From assembly GCF_014268815.2 (NCBI RefSeq), contig NZ_JABWRE020000001.1, positions 1,307,001 to 1,371,000 on the forward strand: a stretch of DNA of 64,000 nt. The letters run 5' to 3'. This document shows, one piece after another, positions 1 through 9,105 of the stretch. Position 1 is the stretch's first letter. Every line of letters begins with the position of its first letter. The translations under genes were made by a program, and so were the position numbers. The notes beneath the pieces are model-generated. The model saw only the letters and a program-made list of their open reading frames with translations. It was not told where the DNA came from and made no database searches. This DNA comes from Pseudomonas urmiensis (GTDB taxonomy: Bacteria; Pseudomonadota; Gammaproteobacteria; Pseudomonadales; Pseudomonadaceae).

Positions 1-3000
1 ACTGCGCCATTGGAAGGAGTAGTTGCGTGGATTCCAGATGATCCGCAAGGCGCGCTGAGCCGCTACCGCACTTGGGATGAGTTGTTTTCAGACCTGGGCC
101 GGCGCTTGCAAAGCCCAGGTTACAGAGCGTTTTTCCAGCGCTTTATCAGTGAACGTGATCGTGTCGCGTTCAGCAGTGCCCTGGCGCCTCTGTTGAGCGC
201 TAACACAGCGGCTGCGATCGAACTTGACGGGCGCTACTTCAGCATCGGCACACCACTGTTCGCGCATCTACGTAAAGTGCGCATCGACACTTTGCTCGAC
301 GATGCGCAAGTGTTGGCCACGCCTAGCGCCGAGGTCGACAGCGCGCAGCGCGACAGGCGCCTGAGCGACTACGCCAGCGCCGGCCTGGATGTGCTTGGCT
401 TGGCCAGTTTATTCATCCCTGCGCTCGGCTTGCCGTTGTTGGGTATCACAGCCCTGCAAATCGCCGAGCACGTGTATGAGGGGTATGCCGATTGGCGCTT
501 GGGCGATCGTCAGGGTGCGTTGAATCACGTGTTGGGGGTGGCAGAGAATCTGGCTCTTGGTACGGCGGTTGCGGCAGTAGGGGTTGCTGCAGGCAGGCTG
601 ATCGAGCGCTCTGCTTACGTTGATGGGCTGATACCGATCCAGACCGCAACAGGTGCGCTGAAATTGATCAGCGCCGATCTACCCGGCTATGCCCTGGGCG
701 ATCTTGGTCTGCAAGTGGGCGAGCGTAGCGCTGTGGCCGGTCAGTTGCGGCTGCGCACCCCATCGGCGACGTATCAAGTGCTCGAACGTGCGCCAGGGGC
801 AGAACTGCGCATCCAGCATCCGACCAATCCCCACGCCTATATGCCGTTGCTGGAGGACAATGGCGAAGGTGGTTGGCGCCATGAGCTGGAAACTCCTCAG
901 GAGTGGCAAGGTGCCGCGCTGTTGTTGCGCCGCCTGGGCAGTCGTTGGGCCGAGCTGGACGAGCAGAGCGCAGAGCGAATCATGCACATTACCGGCTTCG
1001 ATGAAGATCGCCTGCGCCGCTTGCATTTGGATCATGCGCCAGCCCCGGCGCGTTTGCACGATGCGTTACAGGCGTATCAACTGCGCGAACAACAGCCCGG
1101 CTTGATTGGCGTGGCATTCGCCCAGCAGTTCAGTGCCCTGCAGGTGCCATCAACACCAGCTCAGCAGTTGTTACGCCAGCACTTCTCCAGCCTGAGCGCA
1201 CGCGCAGCGCAACAGATCGTTAGCCAGGCAAGTGCCGAGATGGTCGAGCAGATGCTCGCCTCCCAGCGCGTGCCGCTGGCCCTGGCGAGCGAGGCGCGTT
1301 GGTTGATCCGCGATTATCGGCTGGACCGCGCCTGTGCCGGTTTCTATCAGGCCTCGGCGATCAACGCAGATGGACAACGTTTGGCACTGGGCCTGATCGC
1401 CGACTGGGCGCCATGGTCGTCGGCAGTGCGTATCGAGTTGCGCGACCTGACTTCGACCGGCGCGCTGCTGGCTGAGGCCGGCCCGGCAATGGCCGCGCAA
1501 GTGCGGCTAATCGTCAAGACTGCGGAAGGTTATCAAGCCCTGGCAGCCACTGGCGCATTGCTGACGACTGCTGCACCGAGCGACAGCCTGTTCACCGCGC
1601 TGTGGCTGCATCTGGATGAGGCCCAGAAGCAGCTCATGGGGGGCGCTGGGCGCTCAGCACAACAGTTGGCAGAGGCCCTGGCAGTTCGTGCGTCGACTCG
1701 ACGCGAGCAAGTCGCTCAGTTGCTGGGTATGGCGCCGATCGAAGGCAATGTGCGCGCGCCGGTGCGCCTGGGTGATGGCCGTCTGGGTTACCCGTTGAGC
1801 GGTGGGCAGCCCGACAGGAGACTGACCGGATCGGTACTCACTACCGAAGATCAAACCGCTCGACGCTCGATCCACGCCGGCTTGCGTCAGCTGTTCCCGC
1901 ATTGGCACGCGGCGGATGTGACCTGGATGGCCCATCAGCTTGCCCAACGCCCCGCAAGGACGGTGTGGACGGCCTTCAGCGAGCTGAGCAGCCAGGTACG
2001 TGGTTTGCGATCGAGTCTGTGGCGCTGGTACGTTCAGGCGACAGGTGCAACGTATACCAGTCGCCAGCGGGTCGGGCGTTTGCTCGCCCAGGCCTGGCAG
2101 CCCCACGACTTTGGCCCTGGCGGCATCAGTAGCTTGAGAATCGAGGGCGAGCGTGTCGGTACGCTGCCCACGTTGCCGGCCAACGTGCACTTCGCTCATA
2201 TCCGTAACCTCAGCTTGAGCAACATCGGTTTGTCGACGCTCGAGCAGGCGTTCTTGGCGCGCTTTTCCAATCTAACCAGCTTGCTCCTCGGCGGTAATTC
2301 CTTGACCACGGTCCCGGACCTGGCATCGTTCACGCGCCTGACGCGATTGGACCTGCAGCGCAATCAGCTGAGCCAAGTTCGCGGGCTTGGCCAGCTTACC
2401 CAGTTGACTCAGTTGAGACTCAATGACAATCAGCTGAGCGAGCTGCCAGGGCTGGAAAACCTAAGGCGGTTGTCGCGCCTGGATTTGCAGGACAATCGAC
2501 TGACTGGCGTGCCTGGTCTTGAAAACCTCGGTTTGCTAATCCAGCTGGATCTCAGCGGTAATCGCCTGACGGCGTTATCAGGGCAGCTCGAACGGCTGAC
2601 TGGGGTGCAGTTTCTGAACTTGGGCAGGAATCAACTCACGGCTGTACCGCAGGGGATCGAGCGGATGGTCGGGTTGAATCAGTTGAACCTGGCCAGCAAT
2701 CAGTTGACTGAACTGCCAGACTCGCTGGGCCAGCTAGCAGGGTTGCTGCATCTGCATCTGGGAGGTAACAGGTTGTCTGTCGTGCCAGTTGCGCTTGGCA
2801 ATCTGACGCAATTGAGGATTCTCAACTTGGCCTCCAACCAGCTCACTGAAATTCCGCTCGGTTTGGAACGGTTACGGCAAATGACCGAGTTGTATCTGGG
2901 TAATAACCAGATCGTCATCGATCTCGCAGGCGGGCAGCGGCTTGAGGCATTTAGCCGTCTGCAGATGTTGAGCCTGAACCGTAACCCGATAGGTATGATC

Positions 3001-3300
3001 GCGCCACTGCGCAACTTGGACCACCTGCGTCACTTGGCGCTACGCGAGACCGGCTTGACTGAGTTTCCGCTGGCGTTCCTTCAGGCCCATCCGCAGCTGC
3101 ATGTAGATATTGCCGGCAACTTGATCGTGGAGTTGAGCGAACAGGCGCTGCAGTGGGTTCACCAACATCCGCATCGGGTCAATCTAGCCAATAACCCGTT
3201 GGATGAGGAGGCTATGGCGCGCTGGCGGGCTGCGCAGATGCGTATCGATACCTTGAGACGTCAGGGGCGCAGTGTTTCCTGGGAGCAAGAGAGGCTTTGA
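1..3300 (+). CDS. Large leucine-rich-repeat effector-like protein, 5' end outside window, no NEL domain
   Basis: The frame is open from base 1, so the gene starts upstream and about 1100 C-terminal residues are visible. A hydrophobic hairpin (about bases 370-600) lies in a region homologous to the 30,066-34,616 gene, and both share an RRE-VAQL segment followed by DGRLGY. From about base 2160 to 3200 there are roughly a dozen leucine-rich repeats of LxxLxLxxNxLxxLP type. The protein then stops after a short tail (RRQGRSVSWEQERL) where relatives carry a NEL ubiquitin-ligase domain. This architecture (DUF6543-like N-terminal region plus LRR) belongs to Pseudomonas NEL/LRR effector-like proteins. 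I infer a secreted, host- or competitor-directed protein that lacks ligase activity of its own. No secretion signal can be judged because the N-terminus is missing. Confidence 0.85.
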   Translation, partial: TAPLEGVVAWIPDDPQGALSRYRTWDELFSDLGRRLQSPGYRAFFQRFISERDRVAFSSALAPLLSANTAAAIELDGRYFSIGTPLFAHLRKVRIDTLLDDAQVLATPSAEVDSAQRDRRLSDYASAGLDVLGLASLFIPALGLPLLGITALQIAEHVYEGYADWRLGDRQGALNHVLGVAENLALGTAVAAVGVAAGRLIERSAYVDGLIPIQTATGALKLISADLPGYALGDLGLQVGERSAVAGQLRLRTPSATYQVLERAPGAELRIQHPTNPHAYMPLLEDNGEGGWRHELETPQEWQGAALLLRRLGSRWAELDEQSAERIMHITGFDEDRLRRLHLDHAPAPARLHDALQAYQLREQQPGLIGVAFAQQFSALQVPSTPAQQLLRQHFSSLSARAAQQIVSQASAEMVEQMLASQRVPLALASEARWLIRDYRLDRACAGFYQASAINADGQRLALGLIADWAPWSSAVRIELRDLTSTGALLAEAGPAMAAQVRLIVKTAEGYQALAATGALLTTAAPSDSLFTALWLHLDEAQKQLMGGAGRSAQQLAEALAVRASTRREQVAQLLGMAPIEGNVRAPVRLGDGRLGYPLSGGQPDRRLTGSVLTTEDQTARRSIHAGLRQLFPHWHAADVTWMAHQLAQRPARTVWTAFSELSSQVRGLRSSLWRWYVQATGATYTSRQRVGRLLAQAWQPHDFGPGGISSLRIEGERVGTLPTLPANVHFAHIRNLSLSNIGLSTLEQAFLARFSNLTSLLLGGNSLTTVPDLASFTRLTRLDLQRNQLSQVRGLGQLTQLTQLRLNDNQLSELPGLENLRRLSRLDLQDNRLTGVPGLENLGLLIQLDLSGNRLTALSGQLERLTGVQFLNLGRNQLTAVPQGIERMVGLNQLNLASNQLTELPDSLGQLAGLLHLHLGGNRLSVVPVALGNLTQLRILNLASNQLTEIPLGLERLRQMTELYLGNNQIVIDLAGGQRLEAFSRLQMLSLNRNPIGMIAPLRNLDHLRHLALRETGLTEFPLAFLQAHPQLHVDIAGNLIVELSEQALQWVHQHPHRVNLANNPLDEEAMARWRAAQMRIDTLRRQGRSVSWEQERL

Positions 3301-3311
3301 CAGGGCTGGGA

Positions 3312-3352
3312 TACCGCGCTCATTCGTGCCAAAAGGCCAGGATGAGCGCGGG
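3312..3352. terminator. Hairpin between convergent genes
   Basis: CGCGCTCAT and ATGAGCGCG form inverted arms around a long loop between the convergent LRR gene and the 523-residue gene. It probably ends transcription from one or both sides. There is no clear T-tract, so this is a weak call. Confidence 0.4.
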
Positions 3353-3363
3353 GTGAAGCAGGC

Positions 3364-4935
3364 TTAGGCGGCAATCGCCGAAGGCGTAGATTGCAACTGC
3401 CAGCGGCTGCGCAAGCTTTGCAAGGCGTCATCGAGGATCGATGCGCCGGTTTGCTCGCGAGCGTTGCGCTCACGGCGCATCACATCATCGAGCACGCCCA
3501 GCAGGTTGCGCGACTGACTCGCCGAGGCCGGTGTGGTCACATCTTCGGTGAGTTCACCTTTGACGTAGGTGCGCACCCGCTCGCTCTGGCTGGCGTGCTG
3601 AGTAGCGCTGGCTTCTACCAGTCGACCTTTGTCATAGGCCAGGCGGGTGGAGCTGCTCGATTGGTCGTTGATCTCGTGGTAGCTGTAGTTCTGCGACTCG
3701 CGGTCCATCCCCAGCTGTATGTCCACCAGGGGGTTCAGGCCTTTGTGATAGGCAGCCTTGAGTTCGGCTTGCTGGTCTTGTTGCACTGAGCGGTTCAAGC
3801 CACTGCCCTTGAGGCTGGTTGACTGCGAAGCACGATAGCTGAAGCGGTCTGATTCCTCGGGGTGCAGAGGGTTGCTTTGCCCAGGTGTCTGGCTGATCGA
3901 GGCGGAAAAGTCCGCCAGGCCACTGAGCAAGGCGCGCGAGCCGGTATCGATCAGCGAGATACGGTCGTTGACCGCCTTCTTGCCATTGTCTGCGGCATTG
4001 AGCTGAGTGAATGCGTCCTTGAACTGGCGCATCAGGTTCTCGTCGCCCTTGCCACGTTTTTGCGCCGCGTCGAACTGGTTCAGGTAGTTGTCGATCGCCG
4101 CCTGACGTTGCGCCGTGCTGCCAAGCCGGGTGCTGGAGGCGTCGAGGTCGAGCTGCACGCGCCCCGACGGACCTTGTAGGGCGAGGCTGCGCGACTGCTC
4201 GTCCAGGCGCAGGTCGAAGGTCTGTGTTTCCCCGGCTACATCAAGGCTGGCGTTGAGCTGTAGCGAGGTGAACAGCGCAGGATCGACCTTTACCAAGTCG
4301 CCAATCTGTACCCGCGGTGGTACTTGGGTCAGGCCGTTGAGGGCGGACTGGAAACCGTCCGCCAGCCCGGCCAGGCCCTTGAGCTCGTCTGCGCTCAACT
4401 GGCCGCCTTGCACTTCTGCGCTTACCGCCAGCCCTTGTTCGCCGCTGGCCAACGACAGCGTCACTGTAGCGCCCGAAGCCGTGGTGAGATTGAACGTCAC
4501 CTTGTTGGTGGCGTTTTCCCGCAGGCTGTCCTGTTGCAGGCGCAGTCCAGTGGCATCAGGTTGTTCAGTGCCTGAGAAGGTGAGCACAGACTGCGAGATG
4601 TTGCGCCCACCATTGGCCGCCAACTGGTCGAGCAGCGCCGCGCCAATGCCGGCGAAGCGGCCGCCATTGGACGAGGCTTGCACCGCGATGGTCATGGCCG
4701 TGCCGAGCTTGTTGCCGCTGTCTTTTTCCCAGATGTAGCGCACCTGGCCAGTGCTGGCCAAGCCGTTGGGGCTGTAGGTTTGCACCGGCGTGGTTTGACT
4801 CTGGCCAAGGCTCACGCTGGTGCTGGGTGTGGCCGCGGCGGTGCTGCTCTGGCTGCTGGTGCTAATGGGCGCCAGCGCACGCACTGGTGGCGTGTAGACA
4901 GGTGTGAAGCGCTGTGCGGCAGTGATCGCATTCAT
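3364..4935 (-). CDS. Unrecognised 523-residue protein
   Basis: The ATG at 4935 is preceded by a GGAAG ribosome site. The first 60 residues are rich in Ser, Thr, Pro and Ala and low in hydrophobic stretches, so there is no signal peptide or membrane segment. The middle is Ala/Gln/Leu rich with alternating beta-like and helical stretches. A Ser/Gln-rich part (SYRASQST, NDQSSSSTRLAYD) precedes a helical C-terminus with charged residues (LDDVMRRERNAREQ). I do not recognise a family. It is convergent with the LRR effector gene and separated from the DUF934 gene by about 160 bp, so it is probably its own transcription unit. The disordered polar N-terminus resembles secreted or flagellum-associated proteins, but this is only an impression. 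Confidence 0.75.
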   Translation of the reverse strand: MNAITAAQRFTPVYTPPVRALAPISTSSQSSTAAATPSTSVSLGQSQTTPVQTYSPNGLASTGQVRYIWEKDSGNKLGTAMTIAVQASSNGGRFAGIGAALLDQLAANGGRNISQSVLTFSGTEQPDATGLRLQQDSLRENATNKVTFNLTTASGATVTLSLASGEQGLAVSAEVQGGQLSADELKGLAGLADGFQSALNGLTQVPPRVQIGDLVKVDPALFTSLQLNASLDVAGETQTFDLRLDEQSRSLALQGPSGRVQLDLDASSTRLGSTAQRQAAIDNYLNQFDAAQKRGKGDENLMRQFKDAFTQLNAADNGKKAVNDRISLIDTGSRALLSGLADFSASISQTPGQSNPLHPEESDRFSYRASQSTSLKGSGLNRSVQQDQQAELKAAYHKGLNPLVDIQLGMDRESQNYSYHEINDQSSSSTRLAYDKGRLVEASATQHASQSERVRTYVKGELTEDVTTPASASQSRNLLGVLDDVMRRERNAREQTGASILDDALQSLRSRWQLQSTPSAIAA

Positions 4936-5045
4936 GGTCGGCTTCCGTGCAGATCTTAGGCTGTAGCCCTTGATATCGGCATGCCACTAGAAAACCTGAG
5001 GGTTTATTGCGCTCTGCGTGTTCAGCCAGGAGATTACGGCAGCGC

Positions 5046-5078
5046 AAAAACCAACCAGCCCGCGCAAGGGCGGGCTGG
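5046..5078 (-). terminator. Rho-independent terminator of the cysI-DUF934 operon
   Basis: On the minus strand CCAGCCCGCCC pairs with GCGGGCTGG, followed by TTGGTTTTT. It lies just after the stop codon of the DUF934 gene at 5097. Confidence 0.8.
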
Positions 5079-5096
5079 AGGGTGAAGCGATAACGA

Positions 5097-5591
5097 TCAG
5101 CGTCGACGGAACAGCGGCAGCGGTTCGTCAGTGGCGGCCTGGTAGGTCACCGAGAAGTCCTTCAGGCCTTCAAGGGCATCCACTGGATCCTTGTCGGCGC
5201 GAATGGCAAATGCATCGAAACCGCAGCGAGCCAGGAAGAACAGCTGGTCGCGCAGGACGTCACCGATGGCACGCAGCTCGCCTTTGAACTGGTAGCGGTC
5301 ACGCAGCAGGCGCGCATTGGAGTAGTTGCGCCCGTCGGTGAACGCCGGGAAGTTCAGGGCGATGACCTGGAAGTGTTCGACGTCGTCACCGATCTCTTCG
5401 GCTTCTTCGTCGCTGTCCAGCCAAATACCCAGGCCACCATCGCGCGCCTTGAGGGCATGCGCGTGGTCGCGCCACAACTGCAGCGGCACGATGTAGTCGT
5501 CGCAGTTGGTCAGCTCGTCGAACGAGGTTTCCTTGGGCAGCAGGTGCCAGGTTTCGTCGACCAGCTGGTTGTTCTTAATGATTCGCTGCAT
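5097..5591 (-). CDS. DUF934 protein, sulfite reductase partner
   Basis: A 164-residue cytoplasmic protein starting MQRIIKNNQLVDETWH, with the family features ALNFPAFTDGRNYS and RDRYQFKGELRAIGDVL. An in-frame ATG further upstream at 5669 lies inside cysI and is unlikely to be used. The chosen ATG at 5591 overlaps the end of cysI (stop at 5575) by 17 bases, which indicates translational coupling. DUF934 proteins are almost always encoded directly after a siroheme sulfite/nitrite reductase. In proteobacteria they are thought to help the reductase, perhaps in electron delivery, but the biochemistry is not settled. No metal or redox motif is obvious in this copy. Confidence 0.9.
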   Translation of the reverse strand: MQRIIKNNQLVDETWHLLPKETSFDELTNCDDYIVPLQLWRDHAHALKARDGGLGIWLDSDEEAEEIGDDVEHFQVIALNFPAFTDGRNYSNARLLRDRYQFKGELRAIGDVLRDQLFFLARCGFDAFAIRADKDPVDALEGLKDFSVTYQAATDEPLPLFRRR

Positions 5592-7227
5592 AGACGCGCT
5601 CCTTGAAGGGGTCGATGCCAATACGTTGGTAGGTGTCGATGAAGCGCTCTTCTTCGGTACGTCGCTCAACGTACACGTCGATCAGCTTCTCGATCACATC
5701 AGCCATTTGGTCTTGAGCGAAAGACGGGCCGAGGATCTTGCCCAGGCTTGCGTCACGCGCAGCGTTGCCACCCAGCGAGACCTGGTAGAACTCTTCACCT
5801 TTCTTGTCCACGCCGAGAATACCGATGTGGCCAACGTGGTGGTGGCCGCAGGCGTTCATACAGCCGGAGATGTTCAGGTCGATCTCGCCGATGTCGAACA
5901 GGTAGTCGAGGTCATCGAAACGGCGCTGGATCGATTCGGCGATCGGTATCGACTTGGCGTTGGCCAGCGAGCAGTAATCGCCGCCCGGGCAGCAGATGAT
6001 GTCGGTCAGCAAGCCAATGTTCGGCGTGGCAAAGCCGCTTTCGCGCAGTTCCTGCCAAAGCGCATGCAACTGGCGCTGCTCGACGTCGGCCAGGATGATG
6101 TTCTGCTCGTGCGAGGTGCGCAGGAAGCCGAAGCTGTAGCGCTCGGCCAGGTCGGCAACGGCGTCGAGCTGCTTGTCGGTCAAGTCGCCTGGGGCAACGC
6201 CGGTCGGCTTGAGCGACAGGGTCACGGCCACATAGCCAGGGCGCTTGTGCGCGCGGGTGTTGCGCGAACGCCAGCGGGCAAAGCCTGGGAATTGTTGATC
6301 GAGCTCGGCGTAGTCGACGTTGTCCAGGGCCTGGTAGGCCGGGTCGACGAAGTGGCGCGAAACGCGCTCGACTTCGGCCTCGGTCAGGGTGGTGTTGCCG
6401 CCACGCAGGTGGACCATTTCGGCCTCGACCTTCTCGGCGAACACTTCTGGGGTCAGCGCCTTGACCAGGATCTTGATCCGCGCCTTGTACTTGTTGTCAC
6501 GGCGACCGTAACGGTTGTACACGCGCAGGATGGCATCGAGGTAGCTGATCAGGTCCTGCCACGGCAGGAACTCATTGATGAACGAACCGACCACCGGGGT
6601 ACGCCCCAGGCCACCACCGACCAGGACCCGGAAGCCCAGCTCGCCGGCCTCGTTGCGCACCGGCTCCAGGCCAATGTCGTGCACTTCGATGGCGGCGCGG
6701 TCTTCCTTCGAGCCGTTGACGGCAATCTTGAACTTGCGCGGCAGGTAGGCGAACTCGGGGTGGAAGGTGGTCCACTGGCGGACGATCTCGCACCATGGGC
6801 GCGGGTCGACGATTTCGTCGGCGGCGACGCCTGCGAACTGGTCAGTGGTGGTATTGCGCAAGCAGTTGCCGCTGGTCTGGATCGCGTGCATCTGCACGGT
6901 GGCCAGCTCTGCCAGAATCTCGGGGATGTCTTCCAGCGCCGGCCAGTTGTACTGCACGTTCTGGCGGGTACTGATGTGCGCGTAACCCTTGTCGTAGTCG
7001 CGAGCGATCTTCGCCAGCAGGCGCACCTGAGTCGAGTTCAGCTGACCGTAGGGCACCGCGACACGCAGCATGGGCGCGAAACGTTGGATATAGAGGCCGT
7101 TCTGCAGGCGCAGAGGGCGGAATTCTTCTTCGCTCAGCTCACCGGCCAGGTAGCGGCGGGTCTGATCACGGAACTGCTTGACGCGGTCCTCGATGATCCG
7201 CTGATCGTACTCGTCGTATACGTACAT
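5575..7227 (-). CDS. cysI: Assimilatory sulfite reductase, siroheme [4Fe-4S] subunit
   Basis: This 550-residue enzyme reduces sulfite to sulfide for cysteine synthesis in the cytoplasm. It contains the two nitrite/sulfite reductase half-repeats: the N-terminal RLQNGLYIQRFAPMLRVAVP region, and near the C-terminus the cluster ligands CCPGGDYCS and SGCMNACGHHHVGHIG, which bind the [4Fe-4S] cluster and siroheme. Length fits the single-subunit type common in pseudomonads rather than the enteric CysI/CysJ pair, and no flavoprotein CysJ gene is nearby. The reductant is therefore probably ferredoxin-like or supplied through DUF934. It is the first gene of a two-gene operon with the DUF934 gene. Nitrite reductase is the main alternative, but the DUF934 neighbour favours sulfite. 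Confidence 0.93.
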   Translation of the reverse strand: MYVYDEYDQRIIEDRVKQFRDQTRRYLAGELSEEEFRPLRLQNGLYIQRFAPMLRVAVPYGQLNSTQVRLLAKIARDYDKGYAHISTRQNVQYNWPALEDIPEILAELATVQMHAIQTSGNCLRNTTTDQFAGVAADEIVDPRPWCEIVRQWTTFHPEFAYLPRKFKIAVNGSKEDRAAIEVHDIGLEPVRNEAGELGFRVLVGGGLGRTPVVGSFINEFLPWQDLISYLDAILRVYNRYGRRDNKYKARIKILVKALTPEVFAEKVEAEMVHLRGGNTTLTEAEVERVSRHFVDPAYQALDNVDYAELDQQFPGFARWRSRNTRAHKRPGYVAVTLSLKPTGVAPGDLTDKQLDAVADLAERYSFGFLRTSHEQNIILADVEQRQLHALWQELRESGFATPNIGLLTDIICCPGGDYCSLANAKSIPIAESIQRRFDDLDYLFDIGEIDLNISGCMNACGHHHVGHIGILGVDKKGEEFYQVSLGGNAARDASLGKILGPSFAQDQMADVIEKLIDVYVERRTEEERFIDTYQRIGIDPFKERVYAANH

Positions 7228-7442
7228 AAAAGTCCTGTCTCAGGCTGCATGCAGCTAATCGCGCGCACGGCCGCGCACTCCGGTTCGGAGCCGGGGAACG
7301 ATATCAGGTTGTATTTATGCGCTAAAGTGATGTTTTTGCATATGAAAAGAACTAAACGGACTAAGTGAGACTGACTGGCATTTATCCGCGCAGTCGGGGC
7401 GAATAGGTATAATCCGCGGTTTGCTCCGCAGGGATGTACCTC

Positions 7443-8531
7443 ATGTTCAAGGCGCTGCTTCGCACCGTCGGTCAGGGCCTGTGCTTGAGCCTGCCCCTGG
7501 CAGCGGGCGCGCAGGCCGCTTCGGTGGTGTTTCTCAACCCGGGTCACTCCAATGAAAACTTCTGGGTCAGTTACTCGCGCTTCATGCAGGCGGCAGCACA
7601 GGACTTGGGGATGGAGTTGCGCGTGCAATACAGCGAGCGGCGTGCGGACCTTGCCCTGAGCCAGGCGCGGGCGATTCTCAAGGGGCCGCAGCGGCCCGAT
7701 TACCTGGTGCTGGTCAACGAGCAATATGTGGCGCCGGAGATCATCCGCTTGTCACGTGGCAGCGGGGTCAAGCTGTTTCTGGTCAACAACGGCCTGACCG
7801 CGACCCAGGCCAGCAGTATCCAGGCCCAGCCTGAGCGCTATGCCCCGGTATTGGGCACCCTCACCGGGAACGACGAGCAGGCTGGCTACCAGATGTTGCG
7901 CGAGATGGTCGCGTTGCTGCCGCGCTCCAGTGGGCCGGTGGATCTGCTGGCGTTCGCCGGGATCAAGACCACCCCCGCCTCGCAACTGCGTGAGCAAGGT
8001 ATGCGCCGCGCTTTGGCCGATTTCCCCCAGGTACGCTTGCGTCAGGTGGTGTATGGCGGCTGGAGCCGCCAGCGCGCATACGAACAGGCCCAGTTACTGC
8101 TCGAGCGCTATCCGCAGGTCCAGCTGGTCTGGTCGGCCAATGACGAAATGGCATTCGGCGCCATGCAGGCGTTCGAGGCGGCTGGGCGCAAGCCAGGCGT
8201 CGATACCGTCTTCAGCGCCGTCAACAGCTCGCCAGAAGCCCTGCGGGCGCGGATCGATGGGCGCCTGGGGGTGTTGATGGGCGGACACTTCAGTGTGGGT
8301 GGTTGGGCCATGGTGATGCTGCACGATGATGCCCAGGGGCTGGCGATCAACCGTGACGGCCTGCGCGAGCACAGCCTGCCCGTGCTGCAATCGATCGATC
8401 AGGCCAAGGCCAGGCGTTGGCTCAAGCTGCTGGAGGAGGACGATCATGGCGTTGATTTCCAGCGCTACAGCGCCGAGGGGCGCCCGGCCGATTATCAGTA
8501 TCCTTTTCTTAAGTCACCCGTCGACTATTGA
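7443..8531 (+). CDS. Periplasmic type-1 substrate-binding protein (sugar-binding-like)
   Basis: About 362 residues with an N-terminal signal peptide (MFKALLRTVGQGLCLSLPLA, cleavage near AQAAS). The rest has the two-lobed periplasmic-binding-protein type 1 pattern seen in ABC sugar receptors: VVFLNPGHSNENFWVSY, then VLVNEQYVAPEI, and a late WSANDEMAFGAMQAFEAAG segment typical of LacI/RbsB folds. An ATG at 7434 is nine bases upstream, but the GCAGGG ribosome site is better spaced for 7443. No permease or ATPase genes are adjacent, so it may serve a distant transporter or act as the sensing partner of a membrane receptor. Ligand unknown. Confidence 0.85.
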   Translation: MFKALLRTVGQGLCLSLPLAAGAQAASVVFLNPGHSNENFWVSYSRFMQAAAQDLGMELRVQYSERRADLALSQARAILKGPQRPDYLVLVNEQYVAPEIIRLSRGSGVKLFLVNNGLTATQASSIQAQPERYAPVLGTLTGNDEQAGYQMLREMVALLPRSSGPVDLLAFAGIKTTPASQLREQGMRRALADFPQVRLRQVVYGGWSRQRAYEQAQLLLERYPQVQLVWSANDEMAFGAMQAFEAAGRKPGVDTVFSAVNSSPEALRARIDGRLGVLMGGHFSVGGWAMVMLHDDAQGLAINRDGLREHSLPVLQSIDQAKARRWLKLLEEDDHGVDFQRYSAEGRPADYQYPFLKSPVDY

Positions 8532-8616
8532 AAGACCCTGCTTGAGGGAAGGGCATTGCTCGTCTTAACTGCTGGTGGTGAAGTGCATTCCCATAACCAC
8601 TACAAGAGGCAATGCA

Positions 8617-8730
8617 ATGGGAAACTCAACCAAGGTCCGCAAGCCTGACAGCAGTGTCGATGCCTGGGCGATCCTGTGCCTGATCGTTCTGGTGGTCGTC
8701 ACCGCTGTGTATTGGGTCAGCCATCAGTAG
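8617..8730 (+). CDS. Small single-pass membrane protein, 37 residues
   Basis: Translates as MGNSTKVRKPDSSVDAWAIL followed by a hydrophobic stretch (CLIVLVVVTAVYWV) and SHQ. A positively charged N-terminus and one membrane helix are clear, and AAGAGG stands at a good distance before the ATG. An alternative ATG at 8612 is in another frame. The function is unknown; its size and form match the many small inner-membrane proteins that modulate transporters or stress responses. It is followed by a strong hairpin. Confidence 0.65.
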   Translation: MGNSTKVRKPDSSVDAWAILCLIVLVVVTAVYWVSHQ

Positions 8731-8763
8731 CGCAAAAACTTCAGACCGTGGATTCAACCTGAA

Positions 8764-8792
8764 CCGCCCGTGGAAGGGATTTCCACGGGCGG
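8764..8792. terminator. Strong hairpin between convergent small genes
   Basis: CCGCCCGTGGAA and TTCCACGGGCGG form a perfect 12-bp stem with a 5-base loop. It sits between the 37-residue gene and the convergent DUF2970 gene and probably serves both. Confidence 0.75.
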
Positions 8793-8800
8793 ATTGCGTT

Positions 8801-9019
8801 TTAGCGGGCAGTCAGGTGCAGCGCCAGTTGCACCAGGCCGATCAGCACCAGGATGAAAATCAGGGTGAACAGCGTGCCGAGGGCGATGAAGTGGCTGGCC
8901 TTGCCGTGGGTGAAGTCACGGGCGCGGTTCTTGCCGCTTTGCACGCCAAAGGCGGCGGCGAGAATGCTGTGCAGCATTTGCCAGAAGGTGGGCGGTTTGC
9001 CCTGGCTTGAGTCGTCCAT
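8801..9019 (-). CDS. DUF2970 small membrane protein
   Basis: A 72-residue protein starting MDDSSQGKPPTFWQMLHSIL with the ATG at 9019 preceded by GGAGCC. It carries the family pattern FWQMLHSILAAAFGVQS-K-RARDF and a C-terminal membrane helix (FIALGTLFTLIFILVLIGLV). DUF2970 proteins are small inner-membrane proteins of unknown role in beta- and gammaproteobacteria. It lies directly after metH (87 bp), and could be transcribed by readthrough from it. Confidence 0.85.
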   Translation of the reverse strand: MDDSSQGKPPTFWQMLHSILAAAFGVQSGKNRARDFTHGKASHFIALGTLFTLIFILVLIGLVQLALHLTAR

Positions 9020-9105
9020 GAGGGGCTCCTGAAGGCTTTCAGAAACGATCAGGGACAAGTGTAGACCTTTCGATTTTTGGGGTCGCAAAGCGGCCCCAAT
9101 CAATC

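Noticed and set aside
5506..7368. A 620-residue plus-strand frame over cysI
   Set aside because: Antisense to conserved sulfite reductase motifs; no independent start signal.
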